Below are positions 48,951 through 59,472 of a stretch of 64,000 nucleotides of DNA, piece after piece; positions within the stretch are counted from its first letter, which is position 1; the number at the start of each line of letters is the position of its first letter. The notes under the pieces are model-generated. The model was not told where the DNA came from, did not search any database, and saw only the letters and a list, made by a program, of their open reading frames with translations. A program made the translations under genes and the position numbers. The DNA is from Spatholobus suberectus (lineage: Eukaryota > Streptophyta > Magnoliopsida > Fabales > Fabaceae), in the NCBI GenBank assembly GCA_004329165.1, contig CM014731.1, positions 12,407,411 through 12,471,410 of the forward strand. The letters are read 5' to 3'.

Positions 48951-50430
48951 GGTTAAATTAATATTTAGCTCCCTATAATTTTATAGAGTTTTTAATTAAG
49001 TTTCTATAATTAAAAACACTTTAAAAAATCCTTATAATTTAAAAATTTTGTAATTAAGTCCTTACACGCCAACAATGTTATAACTTTGTTAGTTTATATT
49101 TAACTTAATTACACTTTTAGTCTCCTAATTTTTTCTTGTTTACAATCAAGTCCAAGTGTAGGTGATATGCAAAAATGAAAAAATAATTAATAAAAATGTT
49201 TAAGGTGGGAATTGAACCCATGATCTTGAAGCTCACCAACAATACTAAAACCACTAAATCAATGACTTTATTTGATATATAAATAAAATTTGTATTATAT
49301 ATAACTTAAATGGGAGACTAAAATTGCACATATGTTTACTATTACTAAATTAAATAATATTAATATTATATAAACTAATAATATTAAAATTAATATTAAT
49401 AAATATAAATTAGTATATATTTATAATATATTAATATTAATAAATACTAATATTATTAAAATTAATATTAATAAATATAAATTAATAATATATACTAAGG
49501 ACAAAAAATTACAAATATATTTACTACTAGTAAATATACAATATAATATTATAAAACAAAACAAACAATAACTTATACTTTTTAATACTATATATCCCAA
49601 TTATAATTTAATCACTCTATTGTAAATAATTTTATTTTTCATAAAATTGTGTTGTTTTAATTTTTTTTTTTGTACATATTTTAATGACTGAAATAAGATA
49701 TTATTATCGATGAAATAATTTTTTTATATATATTTCACTAAAATAATATTTATATCATATATTTTCAATTAACATTCTTTTGATGTATTTATATCATGTC
49801 TAATATATTTAATTTTTTTAGAAGTTTATTAATATATTCTAATTTATATATATTAGTGAACTTTGAGGGTGGGGATTCAAACCCTGTTCATGCTAACAAG
49901 TATATATTATTAATTTATATTTATTAATATGAATTTTAATATTATTAATATCCAATAAATATATACTTATTTATATTTATTAATATTAATTTTAATATTA
50001 TTAGTTTATATGATGTTAATATTATTTAATTTAGTAGTGGTAAATATATATGTAATTCTAGTCTTCCGTTTAAGTTATATATAATATAAATTTCATTTAC
50101 ATGCCAAATAAAGTCATTAGTATTGTGGTTTTAGTGTTATTGCTGAATTTCAAAGGTAGGGGTTTGATTTCCACCTTCAACACTTTTATTAATTTCTTTT
50201 TTATTTTTGCATACCACCTACATTCGGACATGATTATAAATAAGAGAAAAGTTGAGAGACTAAAAATGAAATTAAGTTAAATATCAATTAATGGAATTAT
50301 AACACCGTTAGTATGTAGGGATTTAATTATAATTTTTTTAAACTATAAGGACTTTTTTAAAGTGATTTTAACTATAGGAACTTAATTAAAAACTTTATAA
50401 AACTATAGGAACCTTCGAATTAATTTAACC
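48951..50430. mobile_element. Mutator-like foldback element, 1.48 kb
   Basis: Starts GGTTAAATTAATATTTAGC and ends GAATTAATTTAACC. 9-bp TSD AAGATTTAA (48942-48950) / AAGATTTAG (50431-50439), one mismatch. Long mirrored arms contain 'gggaattgaacccatgatct' on the left and 'ggggtttgatttccaccttc' on the right, both resembling tRNA B-box sequence. The centre is a series of AT-rich palindromes like those in 21130-22492. No coding capacity. Confidence 0.85.
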
Positions 50431-50467
50431 AAGATTTAGTTATAAACTTTTAAATATAAAATAAATT

Positions 50468-50634
50468 GAGTTTAATTATCATATACTATCAGTATAACAA
50501 TTTCTACATTGTCAATCAATGAAAAATTATGTTATTGTTATTATAAAAGTTAACAAAATTAATATACTTGACAAATTCTAATTGATTGACAGTGTAAAAG
50601 CTTTTTACACTATCAGTGTATATTCTACTTACTT
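50468..50634. mobile_element. MITE family M, copy 4
   Basis: GAGTTTAATTATCATATACT start, family core 'gacagtgtaaaagctttt' near the right end, perfect 9-bp TSD AAATAAATT at 50459-50467 and 50635-50643. More diverged inside than copy 1. Confidence 0.85.
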
Positions 50635-50643
50635 AAATAAATT

Positions 50644-51099
50644 AATAAAAAACAAATGCTTACTTCAAATAAGTGCCTTACTTTTTTACTAAAAAACACA
50701 AGCTTTCGAAATTTTAAATCTATTTACATGTTTATTCGCATATCTATTCTCACAGTTACGTCGTCAAATATCTGAGCAAAAATTGATAAAATTTAGATTT
50801 ATTGAATGAAATAAAAATAAAAGAGATCTTTACCACTAATTCACATACATTCATTTATTGTTATTTTAATATTTAATATGATGGTTTTTTTTTTTAACGA
50901 AGTAGATATGATGATTAATAAACTATACACTGTGTTGGCTAGGTCAAACATGGCTTTTTGAACTTTCTAGTAACACGTTGACCCAGCTTCTATCCACTTG
51001 GGCCTTGTGCCCATTCTTCAACACAGTCACTGAAAAAAGGTAGATAATTTTTATCTGCACTTCCTTTTTATTTATATACTTTCTTTTTGTGTTTTTTTT
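50644..51099. other. AT-rich spacer
   Basis: Non-coding DNA with nothing recognisable. Confidence 0.4.
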
Positions 51100-51915
51100 T
51101 ACAACTAGTATTTTAGATTATGTAATGTATAGGATAAATTTTTATTTTATATAATTAAAATTTATAATAAATAAATATTTTAAATATATAAATTATATTA
51201 TAATTAAATCTTGTAATAAAAAGTATTTTTTATCACATAAATTATATTTTATATTTATAATAAATAATTTATATTGTGATATAAGGTTATTTTAAACTAT
51301 TGATAACTTTTTAAAAAAATATTAAAATTTAATTTAAAAATAAAAATAAAAATGATAGATTGAAAGAGATAAAAAATTAAGAAAATTTCCTAAAAATACT
51401 CCCGTTAAATAAAAATAGCTAAAAATGCTCTCATTGAAGAATGGTCCCTAAAAACACTTTCATTCAATATAGTTATTCTAATTTATATATAGAGAGAATT
51501 TTTTTTAAATATACTAGTATTTTTAACCTGTGTATTGCACAAAATAAATATTTATTTTATATAACTTAAATTTATAATAAATAAATACTTCTAAATATAT
51601 AAATTATAATTAAAATTTGTAATAAATAAATATCTTTAAACATATATATTATATTTTAAATTTATAATAAATAACTGTTGTAATACAATGTTAATTTTTA
51701 ATTATTGATAATTTCTTTTAAAAAAATATTAAAATTCAATTTATAACTAAAGATATTGAAAATGATCAATTGAAAGAGATAAGAGATTAAAAATTCCTAA
51801 AAGCGCTCTTATTGAAGAATGATAACTAAAAACGTTGTCATTGAAGAATAATAGCTAAAAACACTCTCGTTCAAAATAGTTATTCTCATTTAATATATAG
51901 GGTGGATTTTTTTTA
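51100..51915. repeat. Two diverged direct copies of a 0.4-kb AT-rich unit
   Basis: Copy A (about 51100-51512) and copy B (about 51513-51915) run in parallel: 'tttattttatataa', 'ataataaataaatatttt', 'attgaaagagataa', 'attgaagaat', 'tagttattctaattta' versus their counterparts about 410 bases later. This is an old tandem duplication of unknown origin. Confidence 0.75.
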
Positions 51916-52029
51916 GAAATTAAGTTCCAAAATTTATTTTAAGAATAGATAAATGTTTCAAAAATTAATTTTTGGAATGTACTAAATATATTCCAAAAAT
52001 TAATTTAAAAATATTAAATTTTAATATGT

Positions 52030-52510
52030 TCAGAATTTAATTTCTAGGAGTCAATTTTGAATGGAAAACTAACAAACTTGCACATTCAAATTGTTGGCAC
52101 CCTATCCTCACTGCAGCTGCCATAAGAAATTGAGCAAGTTCCATGTCTCTATTTTCTTCCTGGCTCGGATATAATCCCAAGACTAAATCCATATAGGTGC
52201 ATGGGGATGCAACCATCCTCATGACATTGTGTAGAGTGCTCGATATACCTTGCTCTTGCCAATCTTATTAAGTAGTGGGAAGAGTATTTATCAAGTGATG
52301 ATCAAAATCGAAATCATGTTGCTGTTGCTGGTTTTGGTCTTTAGTAGTAGAAAGAGTATTTATATTTCTTAGTAAGTCTATTGTTGCAGAGACACCGTGT
52401 TTTCCATGGAGCACAACATCCTCTCCTTGTATAGACTATAAAGCCATAACTGTTTTGGAATTTGTTGAAATTGAAAGGTGTGAAAGAAAAAGGATCGCTT
52501 CCCATGTGGC
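52030..52510 (-). pseudogene. GRAS-type transcription factor fragment, broken
   Basis: The minus strand reads pieces that look like the N-terminal half of a plant GRAS protein. A region with QQQQHDFDFDHHLINTLPTT (about 52280-52340) is followed after a stop by MRMVASPCTYMDLVLGLYPS and then ENRDMELAQFLMAAA and RIGCQQFECAS (52037-52222), the latter resembling the first leucine-rich helix that opens GRAS domains. Stops and a frameshift interrupt it, and it ends abruptly where AT-rich repeats begin, so most of the GRAS domain is missing. Family assignment is by motif memory and is moderate. A hAT element is inserted just upstream at 52654. Confidence 0.5.
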
Positions 52511-52957
52511 GTTATAGAGAAATCTAGAAGGGTATCAACAATTCACCTTTGAGGCAATGAATTTATCTAGTTAAAAATCTACATTGGTGTTTGTAATATC
52601 TACTTTTTTGTTCCCTTTGTTGGTTGTGTTGCTGTTGAGTTCATGATTGTGCATAGGGATGGGAATGAGTAAGCTTTGAGTAGAGTACTATAGTACCGTC
52701 TACATACTCGTATTTGAAAAAAAAATCTGTACCCAATTCTATACCTGCGCGGGTAACAACTTTAATTTCCATTTTCGTACCAGTTGGATACCTATACACC
52801 CATACTCGCATCCGCTATCCACACTTTATATTGATAAAAAATTATGAGTCTTTAGAGAAAATTTATATTCAAAATTAATTTAATATAATTTGTAGATTCT
52901 CATTTTATTTTTTTATCAACTACAAAATTATTGATCAAAGTTTTATAATTAAGTATT

Positions 52958-53487
52958 GGGTTAAATATGTTTTTAGTCTTCCAAAAATTGACCTGTTTTG
53001 GTTTTAGTCTTTAGAAAAAAAAATTCTTGAATAAAATCTCTCAAATATTAAAAATACCCTAATTAGATCCCTGTGATAAACTTTGCTTAACTTTTCTGTT
53101 AAATGATGGTCACATCAGATTTCAAGTAAAGTATTTTATTACTTGAAGTGTTCAGTAATAATTTTTAATAAAAAATCGTGTAATTACTTTTGCTTTAGGG
53201 TTAAAAAATTTGTGGTTTCGGGTTAAACATGTAATAATTTTATTCAAAAAATATATTACTAATTTGACCTGGACATAACAGTTGATATGGACAACCACAT
53301 CAGCAAATTATTAGCGACTGTGATGCTAATGTGGCCATCATTTTAAAAAAAAGTTAAATAGAATTTAGTATATGGATCTAATTGAGGTATTTTTAATATT
53401 TGAAGAACTTTATTCAAGAATTTTTTTTTCTGAGGACTAAAACCAAAACGAGGTCAATTTTTGGAGAACCAAAAACATATTTAACCC
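52958..53487. mobile_element. Mutator-like MITE, 530 bp, nested in the hAT
   Basis: Starts GGGTTAAATATGTTTTTAGT and ends with the inverse AAAACATATTTAACCC. Perfect 9-bp TSD TTAAGTATT at 52949-52957 and 53488-53496. Both arms carry 'ccaaaaattgacctgttttg' style sequence in opposite orientation. Confidence 0.92.
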
Positions 53488-53725
53488 TTAAGTATTTCTA
53501 ACATTTTGCTATCAATATATAAAAAGACAAATACATTCATCAATCCTTTAACATAGTTAATATCAAATAAAATTAAAGAATTTTAATTTAAAAAGAAACT
53601 ACGTTTACCAATAGCAATAACTATAAATATTATCAATATTATTTTAGATGTAATGCATGCATTTAAAAAATAATTTGATCTTTTGATATAATTTAATATT
53701 TTTTGTGGGGTATGAATTGTTTTTG

Positions 53726-53898
53726 GAATTTAATTTACATATGATGTCAGTGCAAAACTTTTTTACACATATGTCTAATAAAAATTGATTATTTTATCAC
53801 ACCATTTTATTCATTAATATCATGTAGTGTTATGGTGAATTCCTATTGGAGTTGTGCGTAAAAATGTTTTACACTAATAATACATATACATTAAATTC
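53726..53898. mobile_element. MITE family M, copy 5 (degraded)
   Basis: Left part 'gatgtcagtgcaaaac' and right part 'aaatgttttacactaataat' with ending ATTAAATTC fit the family. Flanks are T-rich and only partly alike. Nested in the hAT element. Confidence 0.65.
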
Positions 53899-53925
53899 TT
53901 ATTTTTTTTGTGCTTCATTATTTCT

Positions 53926-53963
<38 letters not shown>
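53926..53963. repeat. (GT)n(AT)n microsatellite
   Basis: About 25 bases of GT repeat followed by about 13 bases of AT repeat. Confidence 0.95.
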
Positions 53964-54141
53964 GGTGCGGGTATGGGACTGGGTAGATACTATAATACCC
54001 ATACCTGCACCCATCCTCATTAAATTTTGCGGGTAAATCCCTGTCCTTATCTCCATTGAGCGGGTATTTACCCTACTTATTGCAGATATTTTTTGCGGGT
54101 ACCCATAAGATATGAGTATAATTGTCATCCCTAATTGTGCA

Positions 54142-54833
54142 GTTAGACATGTGATAACGATGATGTAGAAGCTCAAGCGACAGATTTTTATGGTGAATTT
54201 TCATAGGATTAACTTGTTCTCTTTTGTGTTAAGTTTTGAAATTGGCTTCCTCCTAAAATTGGTTTCCAAAAATTATTTTCTAGAGAAAGGATAATTTTAG
54301 AAAAAAAATTACAAAAAACATGAAAGGGAGAATGTATAAGTATAAATGTGAAGTGCAAATAGCAATTGCCACCAAGGAATAAGGGGGAAAGAGCATATGT
54401 ACACTAATGATGTTCTCATGACTTAAATTTAGAGTTGGGTATATCGATTTGGGTTCATGGACAACCCATTTAAATACAAGTTTAATTGATTTGATGCACT
54501 TAGTCAACAAGTTATACAAGTTGAGGTCTACGGGGTTACTGAACAATCCATAGATCAATTTTTTTTTTAAAACATGAATTATTGTTTTACTATTTAGTGT
54601 TTTATTAATTTTAAATATGAATTATTGTTTAATGTTATATTTGTTATATTTTTTTTTTGTTAATCTTAGGAATTTTTTATTTTTTTATAATTTTTTAGAT
54701 TTTTTAATCATCTTTTGATTTTTAATTTTTTTTAGATTTTTTTATTATCCAATATGCAAATAAGCCAATATCTCACAAATTAAGTGGGCCAGGTATAAAC
54801 TGCGCAATAGTTTAACAGACTAGTTCAATCCAA
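54142..54833. other. Spacer
   Basis: Non-coding. Its first part (to about 54200) may still belong to the region upstream of the GRAS-type fragment. Nothing else recognised. Confidence 0.4.
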
Positions 54834-54842
54834 TTTACTTAA

Positions 54843-55581
54843 GGCAAATTAATGATATTTATGCCCTCCGTATTAATAAATACACCCCTTCCCCCTTTTT
54901 CCAATAAATTTTCGTAAATACCCTCCCTAATTTATTCATTTTTTCAAATAATTCCTTTATCTCGTCGAGAAACCTTTTTTTTTCATAAACATTCTTTGTT
55001 GCTCATCCCCTTCTTCCTCTACCGCCCTTTTTCTTCAGTCACTCTACGTTGATTCCTCTTTCTTGTATTTTTAGTTTAGTTCCTTGGTACCTCTCACTGG
55101 AGTTCTGCTTCTTTTTATTTTCTTTTGGCATTTCTTCTCTGAATTATCGATTCTTCCTTCTTTGGGAGGACAAGTATAAGCATTTTACCGTCCTCGCAAA
55201 ATATCACCTTGATGGGAAACGCATGGTATTACACATCAAGTTTGATGGAAAACATTGCATTTAATGAGGGGAATGAAATTATGGCAAAATTCTATTATTT
55301 TTAAGAGAGAAAAAAAGAGAGGGGAGAAAATAGATGTCAATGATTTAAAGAAATGATGCAGATGAGGGGAAAAAATAGAGTTTAAAGAATGATGAAGATG
55401 AGATGCAAAAATAGAGTTTCAATAATAGTGAAGATGAAAGTACAAAATTGGATTTAAAGAATAATGAAGATGATGTGCAAAAATAGAATTTATATTACTT
55501 TTATATAAAGGGTATTTTAGTAATAAAAAATATTAAAAAAAAGTATACTTATTAATTAGAAAAATATAAATATCAAAAACC
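54843..55581. mobile_element. Mutator-like element (GGC family), copy 2
   Basis: Left end GGCAAATTAATGATATTTAT, inverted right end ATAAATATCAAAAACC. 9-bp TSD TTTACTTAA (54834-54842) / TTTATTTAA (55582-55590), one mismatch. The interior holds a CT-rich stretch (54955-55090) and an open frame of 71 codons at 55049-55264 with no recognised domain. It also has a short tandem repeat near the right end. Sequence 'agtttgatggaaaac' is shared with copy 1. The less AT-rich interior may be captured host DNA. Confidence 0.8.
55325..55490. repeat. Imperfect tandem repeat of about 45-55 bp, three copies
   Basis: Units of the type 'aatgatgaagatgagatgca' plus 'aaaatagagttt' repeat with variation within the GGC-family element. 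Confidence 0.7.
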
Positions 55582-55590
55582 TTTATTTAA

Positions 55591-56481
55591 ATTCAAATCG
55601 AACTAAATGAACTGGCTCACCCATATATCCGCCCAATATCATCATTGGGCGAGTTTTACAAAAGAGCAGTAAATAACATATATAAATAGATCAGTAAACC
55701 TTGCTTTTGTATGGTGGGAAGAAATTGCATAAACCAAAACAATTTAGTTTTAATGCAGCATAAAAAAATGGCAAAATTAATAATTGCAGAAAAATTACGT
55801 AAAAAGTTAATGTGTCTTAAGTCTGAATCGATTTATTGTATTATAGATTTTCTTTTTAAGTATTGATTATTAGTCAAGTTTAATATCTAGTATCAATTAA
55901 TCTGTGTATTTGATATATTCCTAATATCCGTGTTTCGCACCTTCGTAATTTCTCGTGTTTCATTGTTAATAGAATATCATACTTATTGTATCACAGAAGA
56001 AATACATCTTTTTAAAGCCAGTTATCAAAAAATGATTATTTATTCAAAATAATATAATGAAATATGCACTAATTCGAGAATGGTGTAGTGTGAACTGAAA
56101 AAAGTATTTGTTATTCTCAAGAATTCCGAAAAAAATTCCAAAATTCCAAAGAATCCCGAGCAAACTATTCCTGAAAATATGGTTCCTAATAAAGTAATTG
56201 GAAATCTTTGAAAGAAACACGTTCTCACGCCATGTGTTGGACTTGGTTGGGTGCAACTTTATTCTCTACACCTACAAGAACGTTTCTAAAATACCTTCAA
56301 GTTACATCACACCGCAATTAGGGGAAAATATCCTCAATTTAATTCTTCAAGATTATGTTAATTAAATAAAATTAATATTTTCATCCTTTAATTTACGTGT
56401 TTATTTAATCAATTAATTTTTATTTGTTTCATTTTATTTAACTTTCATTTGTGATTCATCCAATAAATTAGTCTTTTTTAT
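55591..56481. other. Spacer
   Basis: Non-coding DNA; two overlapping minus-strand frames near 56040-56256 come from simple A/T- and C/T-rich sequence and show no domain. Confidence 0.4.
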
Positions 56482-56490
56482 TAATTTTAT

Positions 56491-56665
56491 GAGCAAATAG
56501 TTTACATATTAATAATGTAAAGAGTTTTACACTGTCATCTAATTATAAATTGTAATGTATAATAAATTTGTTGACTTTTACAATAATTATTTTAAAAGTC
56601 ATGTGTACTATGATTTATAATTGCTTAGTATTTTTTTACACTAACAATGTATATAAATTAAATTT
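56491..56665. mobile_element. MITE family M, copy 6
   Basis: 'agagttttacactgtcatct' on the left and a degraded inverse on the right (ttttttacactaacaatg). Flanks taattttat and tactttcat are only loosely alike. Most diverged copy. Confidence 0.65.
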
Positions 56666-56894
56666 TACTTTCATTTAAATTTATTAATGATAATTTTAAG
56701 TTGTTTTAATATTTAATTCAATACTATTTCAATTTAGTCCTCAAACTTTTAAAAGTTTAATAAGTTAATTCTTTCAATATTTTTTTTATTTAAAAGAATT
56801 TCGATCTTCTTCAACAATGAGTTAAAAGAAGTGTTCCAATGTTGAGGGTGAGACAAAAGTATCCAGTAAAATTGCTCTACTTTATTTCAAAAAG

Positions 56895-56985
56895 TGAAAA
56901 GAGCACCCATTAAAATATTTTGACTTTATTTCTGAATTTTTTTTATAATTTTATTTCTTAAGCTTAAATAATTTTTTAATCCTTA

Positions 56986-57031
<46 letters not shown>

Positions 57032-57286
57032 TTTTACACCCTACAAAAAATTCTTGTCAGTTTTGATTCCTATTAATTTTCTTTTTCAGTTAGTATGTAA
57101 TATTATTGTTTTAATCTTTATAAAAGAATAATCTTTTGATATAGGTTCTTTTCACATCGAAATATTTTTATTTTAGTTCCTATTCTTTAAGAAATATCAG
57201 AAAAGAGCACCCATTAAAATATTGACTTTATTTCTAATTTTTTTATAATTTTATTTCTTAGGCTTAAATAACTTTTTAATCCTTAA

Positions 57287-57317
<31 letters not shown>

Positions 57318-57495
57318 TATATATTTTCTTTTACTCCCTATAAAAAATTCTCGTCAATTTTGATTCCTATTAATTTTCTTTTTCAGTTAGTATGTAGTAT
57401 TATTGTTTTAATCTTTATAAAATTATAAAGTTTTGATATAGGTTCTTTTCACATTGAAATATTTTATTTTAGTTTCTATTCTTTAAGAAATATCA
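56895..57495. repeat. Tandem duplication, two copies of about 305 bp
   Basis: 'gaaaagagcacccattaaaa' occurs at 56895 and again at 57200. The sequence that follows, through a (TA)n tract, 'gttagtatgtaatattattg' and 'tattctttaagaaatatca', is repeated with few differences. A recent local duplication. The (TA)n tract has different lengths in the two copies (about 56987-57029 and 57286-57306). Confidence 0.92.
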
Positions 57496-57865
57496 AGTTT
57501 GTTCTTCAATATATGTTAGTCACGTCATCATTAAATAGAGACAAGGATTAAAACTGAAAAAATAAATTAACAGGAATCAAAACCGACAATTTTTTTTTAT
57601 AGAAACTAAAACAAAAAAATATATTATGAAGAATTAAATAGTTACTTATTGTTCTTCTTATATTGTGTTCACTGACATAATATGCAGTAGAATTCAGGAC
57701 CCAAGGGCTTTTATATTCATATGAATTTTAGGTAAAAAGAATTATTACAAGCATATATAACAGACATTATTTTCATTTTTTAAATTTAATTAACTTTGAT
57801 AGAGGTCTACATGAAAAATAAACTATTTTCCTAAGCATATACGTATGCCTCCTGCAATACCAATG

Positions 57866-57928
57866 AGTCAAAATTGATAAAATGATGCGTTGAGAAATAC
57901 AAGGCGGTAAAAATTTGATAAAATGATG
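57866..57928. repeat. Partial repeat of the TRIM target site and LTR start
   Basis: 'attgataaaatgatg' followed by 'cgttgagaaatacaaggcgg' at 57874-57908 resembles the next 'tttgataaaatgatg' plus LTR start. This suggests a further degenerate LTR-end fragment or slippage product beside the TRIM array. Confidence 0.5.
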
Positions 57929-59069
57929 TGTTGGGAAATATTGGGGGGGGGGGGGGGGGGTAGGTAAAACACTAGGAAAAATTTCATAATGGGCAATGAG
58001 TTAACCACACAAGTGAATTTGACACTACATCCAACTCAAAATCTTAAAGCATTAGGTTTATAGCTCTTTGTTACTTATATATGTTACTCAACATACCCAT
58101 CTTTATCCAATGTGGGACTTCTTTTTCACACTTGCACTCCAACGATCTCCCCCTCAAGTGTGAGTCTCTTCCACTTCCACATGGTATGCTCCTCCTCAAG
58201 AGGAAGCCTTTTTTGCATCAACGAGTATTCAATAGTGGCCCTTAGAGGTTAGCCATTGCTACCTCTAGATCGCCAGGAAGACTTCCAATACAAAGGATCC
58301 CTATACATGGATCTACTGCCAATTTTACTACTCATCTGAGTCAGTCACATGGTCGAACCATCGGCTTTGATACCACTTGTTGGAAAATTCAAGGGGAGGG
58401 GGATAAAACACTGGGGAAAACTCTATCAATGGGGCCACGAGCCAACCATATAAGTAAACTTGACACCACATTCAACCCAAAACCTTAAGGCATCAAGTTA
58501 TAGGTATTTATCACATATATGTTGCATAACATACCCATTTCTATCCAATGTGGGACTTCTTACACTTATTTGTACACTAACAATCTCTCCCTCAAGTGTG
58601 AGTCTCTTCCACAAGGTATCCTCTCCCTTAAGCGGAAGCATTTTTCATCCACGAGTATCCAAGGGTGGTCCATAGAGCTTAGCCATGGCTGCCAATATGC
58701 TCTAGAAACTTGAACTGTCGTTAGCTGACAATAACAGGACATGTCGCTTGACCTCCACACTATTAGGAAGACTTTTGATACAAGAGATCCTCATACATAA
58801 ATCCACTGCCAATTCCATCCACTCGTCTGAGTCAATCAGTCACCTAGTTGAAGCATTGGCTCTGATACCACTTGTTGGAAAATACGAGGAGGTAAAACAC
58901 TGGGAAGAACTCAATAATGGGCCACAAGTCAACCACACAAATAAATTTGACATCATATCCAGCCCAAAACTTTAATGCATAAGGTTTATGAGTCTTTGTT
59001 ACTTATATATTACTCAACAACCCATCTTTATCCAATGTGAGAATTCTTATTCACACTTGCACTCGAACA
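57929..59069 (-). mobile_element. TRIM-like retrotransposon with three LTRs in tandem
   Basis: LTRs lie at 57929-58143, 58378-58582 and 58873-59069 (215, 205 and 197 bp), separated by two similar internal segments. Each internal segment, on the minus strand, starts just after the LTR end CCAACA with a tRNA-Met-type primer site (TGGTATCAAAGC and TGGTATCAGAGC) and ends with a polypurine tract (CTTGAGGGGGAGA). Perfect 5-bp TSD TGATG at 57924-57928 and 59070-59074 brackets the whole array. No protein is encoded, as is usual for terminal-repeat retrotransposons in miniature. LTR 1 contains an 18-G run (57943-57960). Confidence 0.92.
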
Positions 59070-59074
59070 TGATG

Positions 59075-59472
59075 GGTGCAAAAAATGTCATTATAGTATA
59101 TTAGTTATATAATAAATATAAAATTATACAAACATATGCAAGATATATATAATAAAAGAAGATTCCAAAAATGTTACAATGGTAAATTACACATTATAGC
59201 ATCTTTTGCATTAAAATTAAAATTTTACAATAAGGTAAAATTAGCAAAATAGTATAACTATATCTTACAAAATAAAACTAGAATCCGTGTTTCTTAAAAA
59301 GAAAAAAGAAAAAAACTAGAATTGCATCATTGTAGAAAAATCATTCAAGTCAATTTATTCATTTGCACTTTGCAAAGAGCCATATATTAACATGAAAAAT
59401 ATTTTAGACAAATTATATCAAGTTTAAAACCTTGAATTTTATCTTCACCTTATTTTTTTTTATAAATATTCA
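59075..59472. other. AT-rich spacer
   Basis: Non-coding DNA between the TRIM and the Sirevirus-like LTR; nothing recognised. Confidence 0.4.

Larger units (their letters stand above)
52654..54133. mobile_element. Non-autonomous hAT element, second copy, 1.48 kb
   Basis: Starts TAGGGATGGGAATGAG and ends TTGTCATCCCTA. Perfect 8-bp TSD ATTGTGCA at 52646-52653 and 54134-54141. Sub-terminal GGGTA/TACCC-type sequence matches the copy at 16240-17256 (for example 'gggtactatagtaccc' there and 'gagtactatagtacc' here). Two smaller elements sit in it: a Mutator-like MITE (52958-53487) and a family M MITE (53726-53898). Confidence 0.9.

Noticed and set aside
49200..49265. tRNA gene on the minus strand
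   Set aside because: Only a B-box-like string is present; no cloverleaf or A box could be laid out.
54280..54558. 92-codon minus-strand frame
   Set aside because: No recognisable motif, mixed low-complexity ends, no splice-compatible neighbours.
58460..58760. Overlapping frames on both strands
   Set aside because: They lie in LTR 2 and internal part 2 of the non-coding TRIM.
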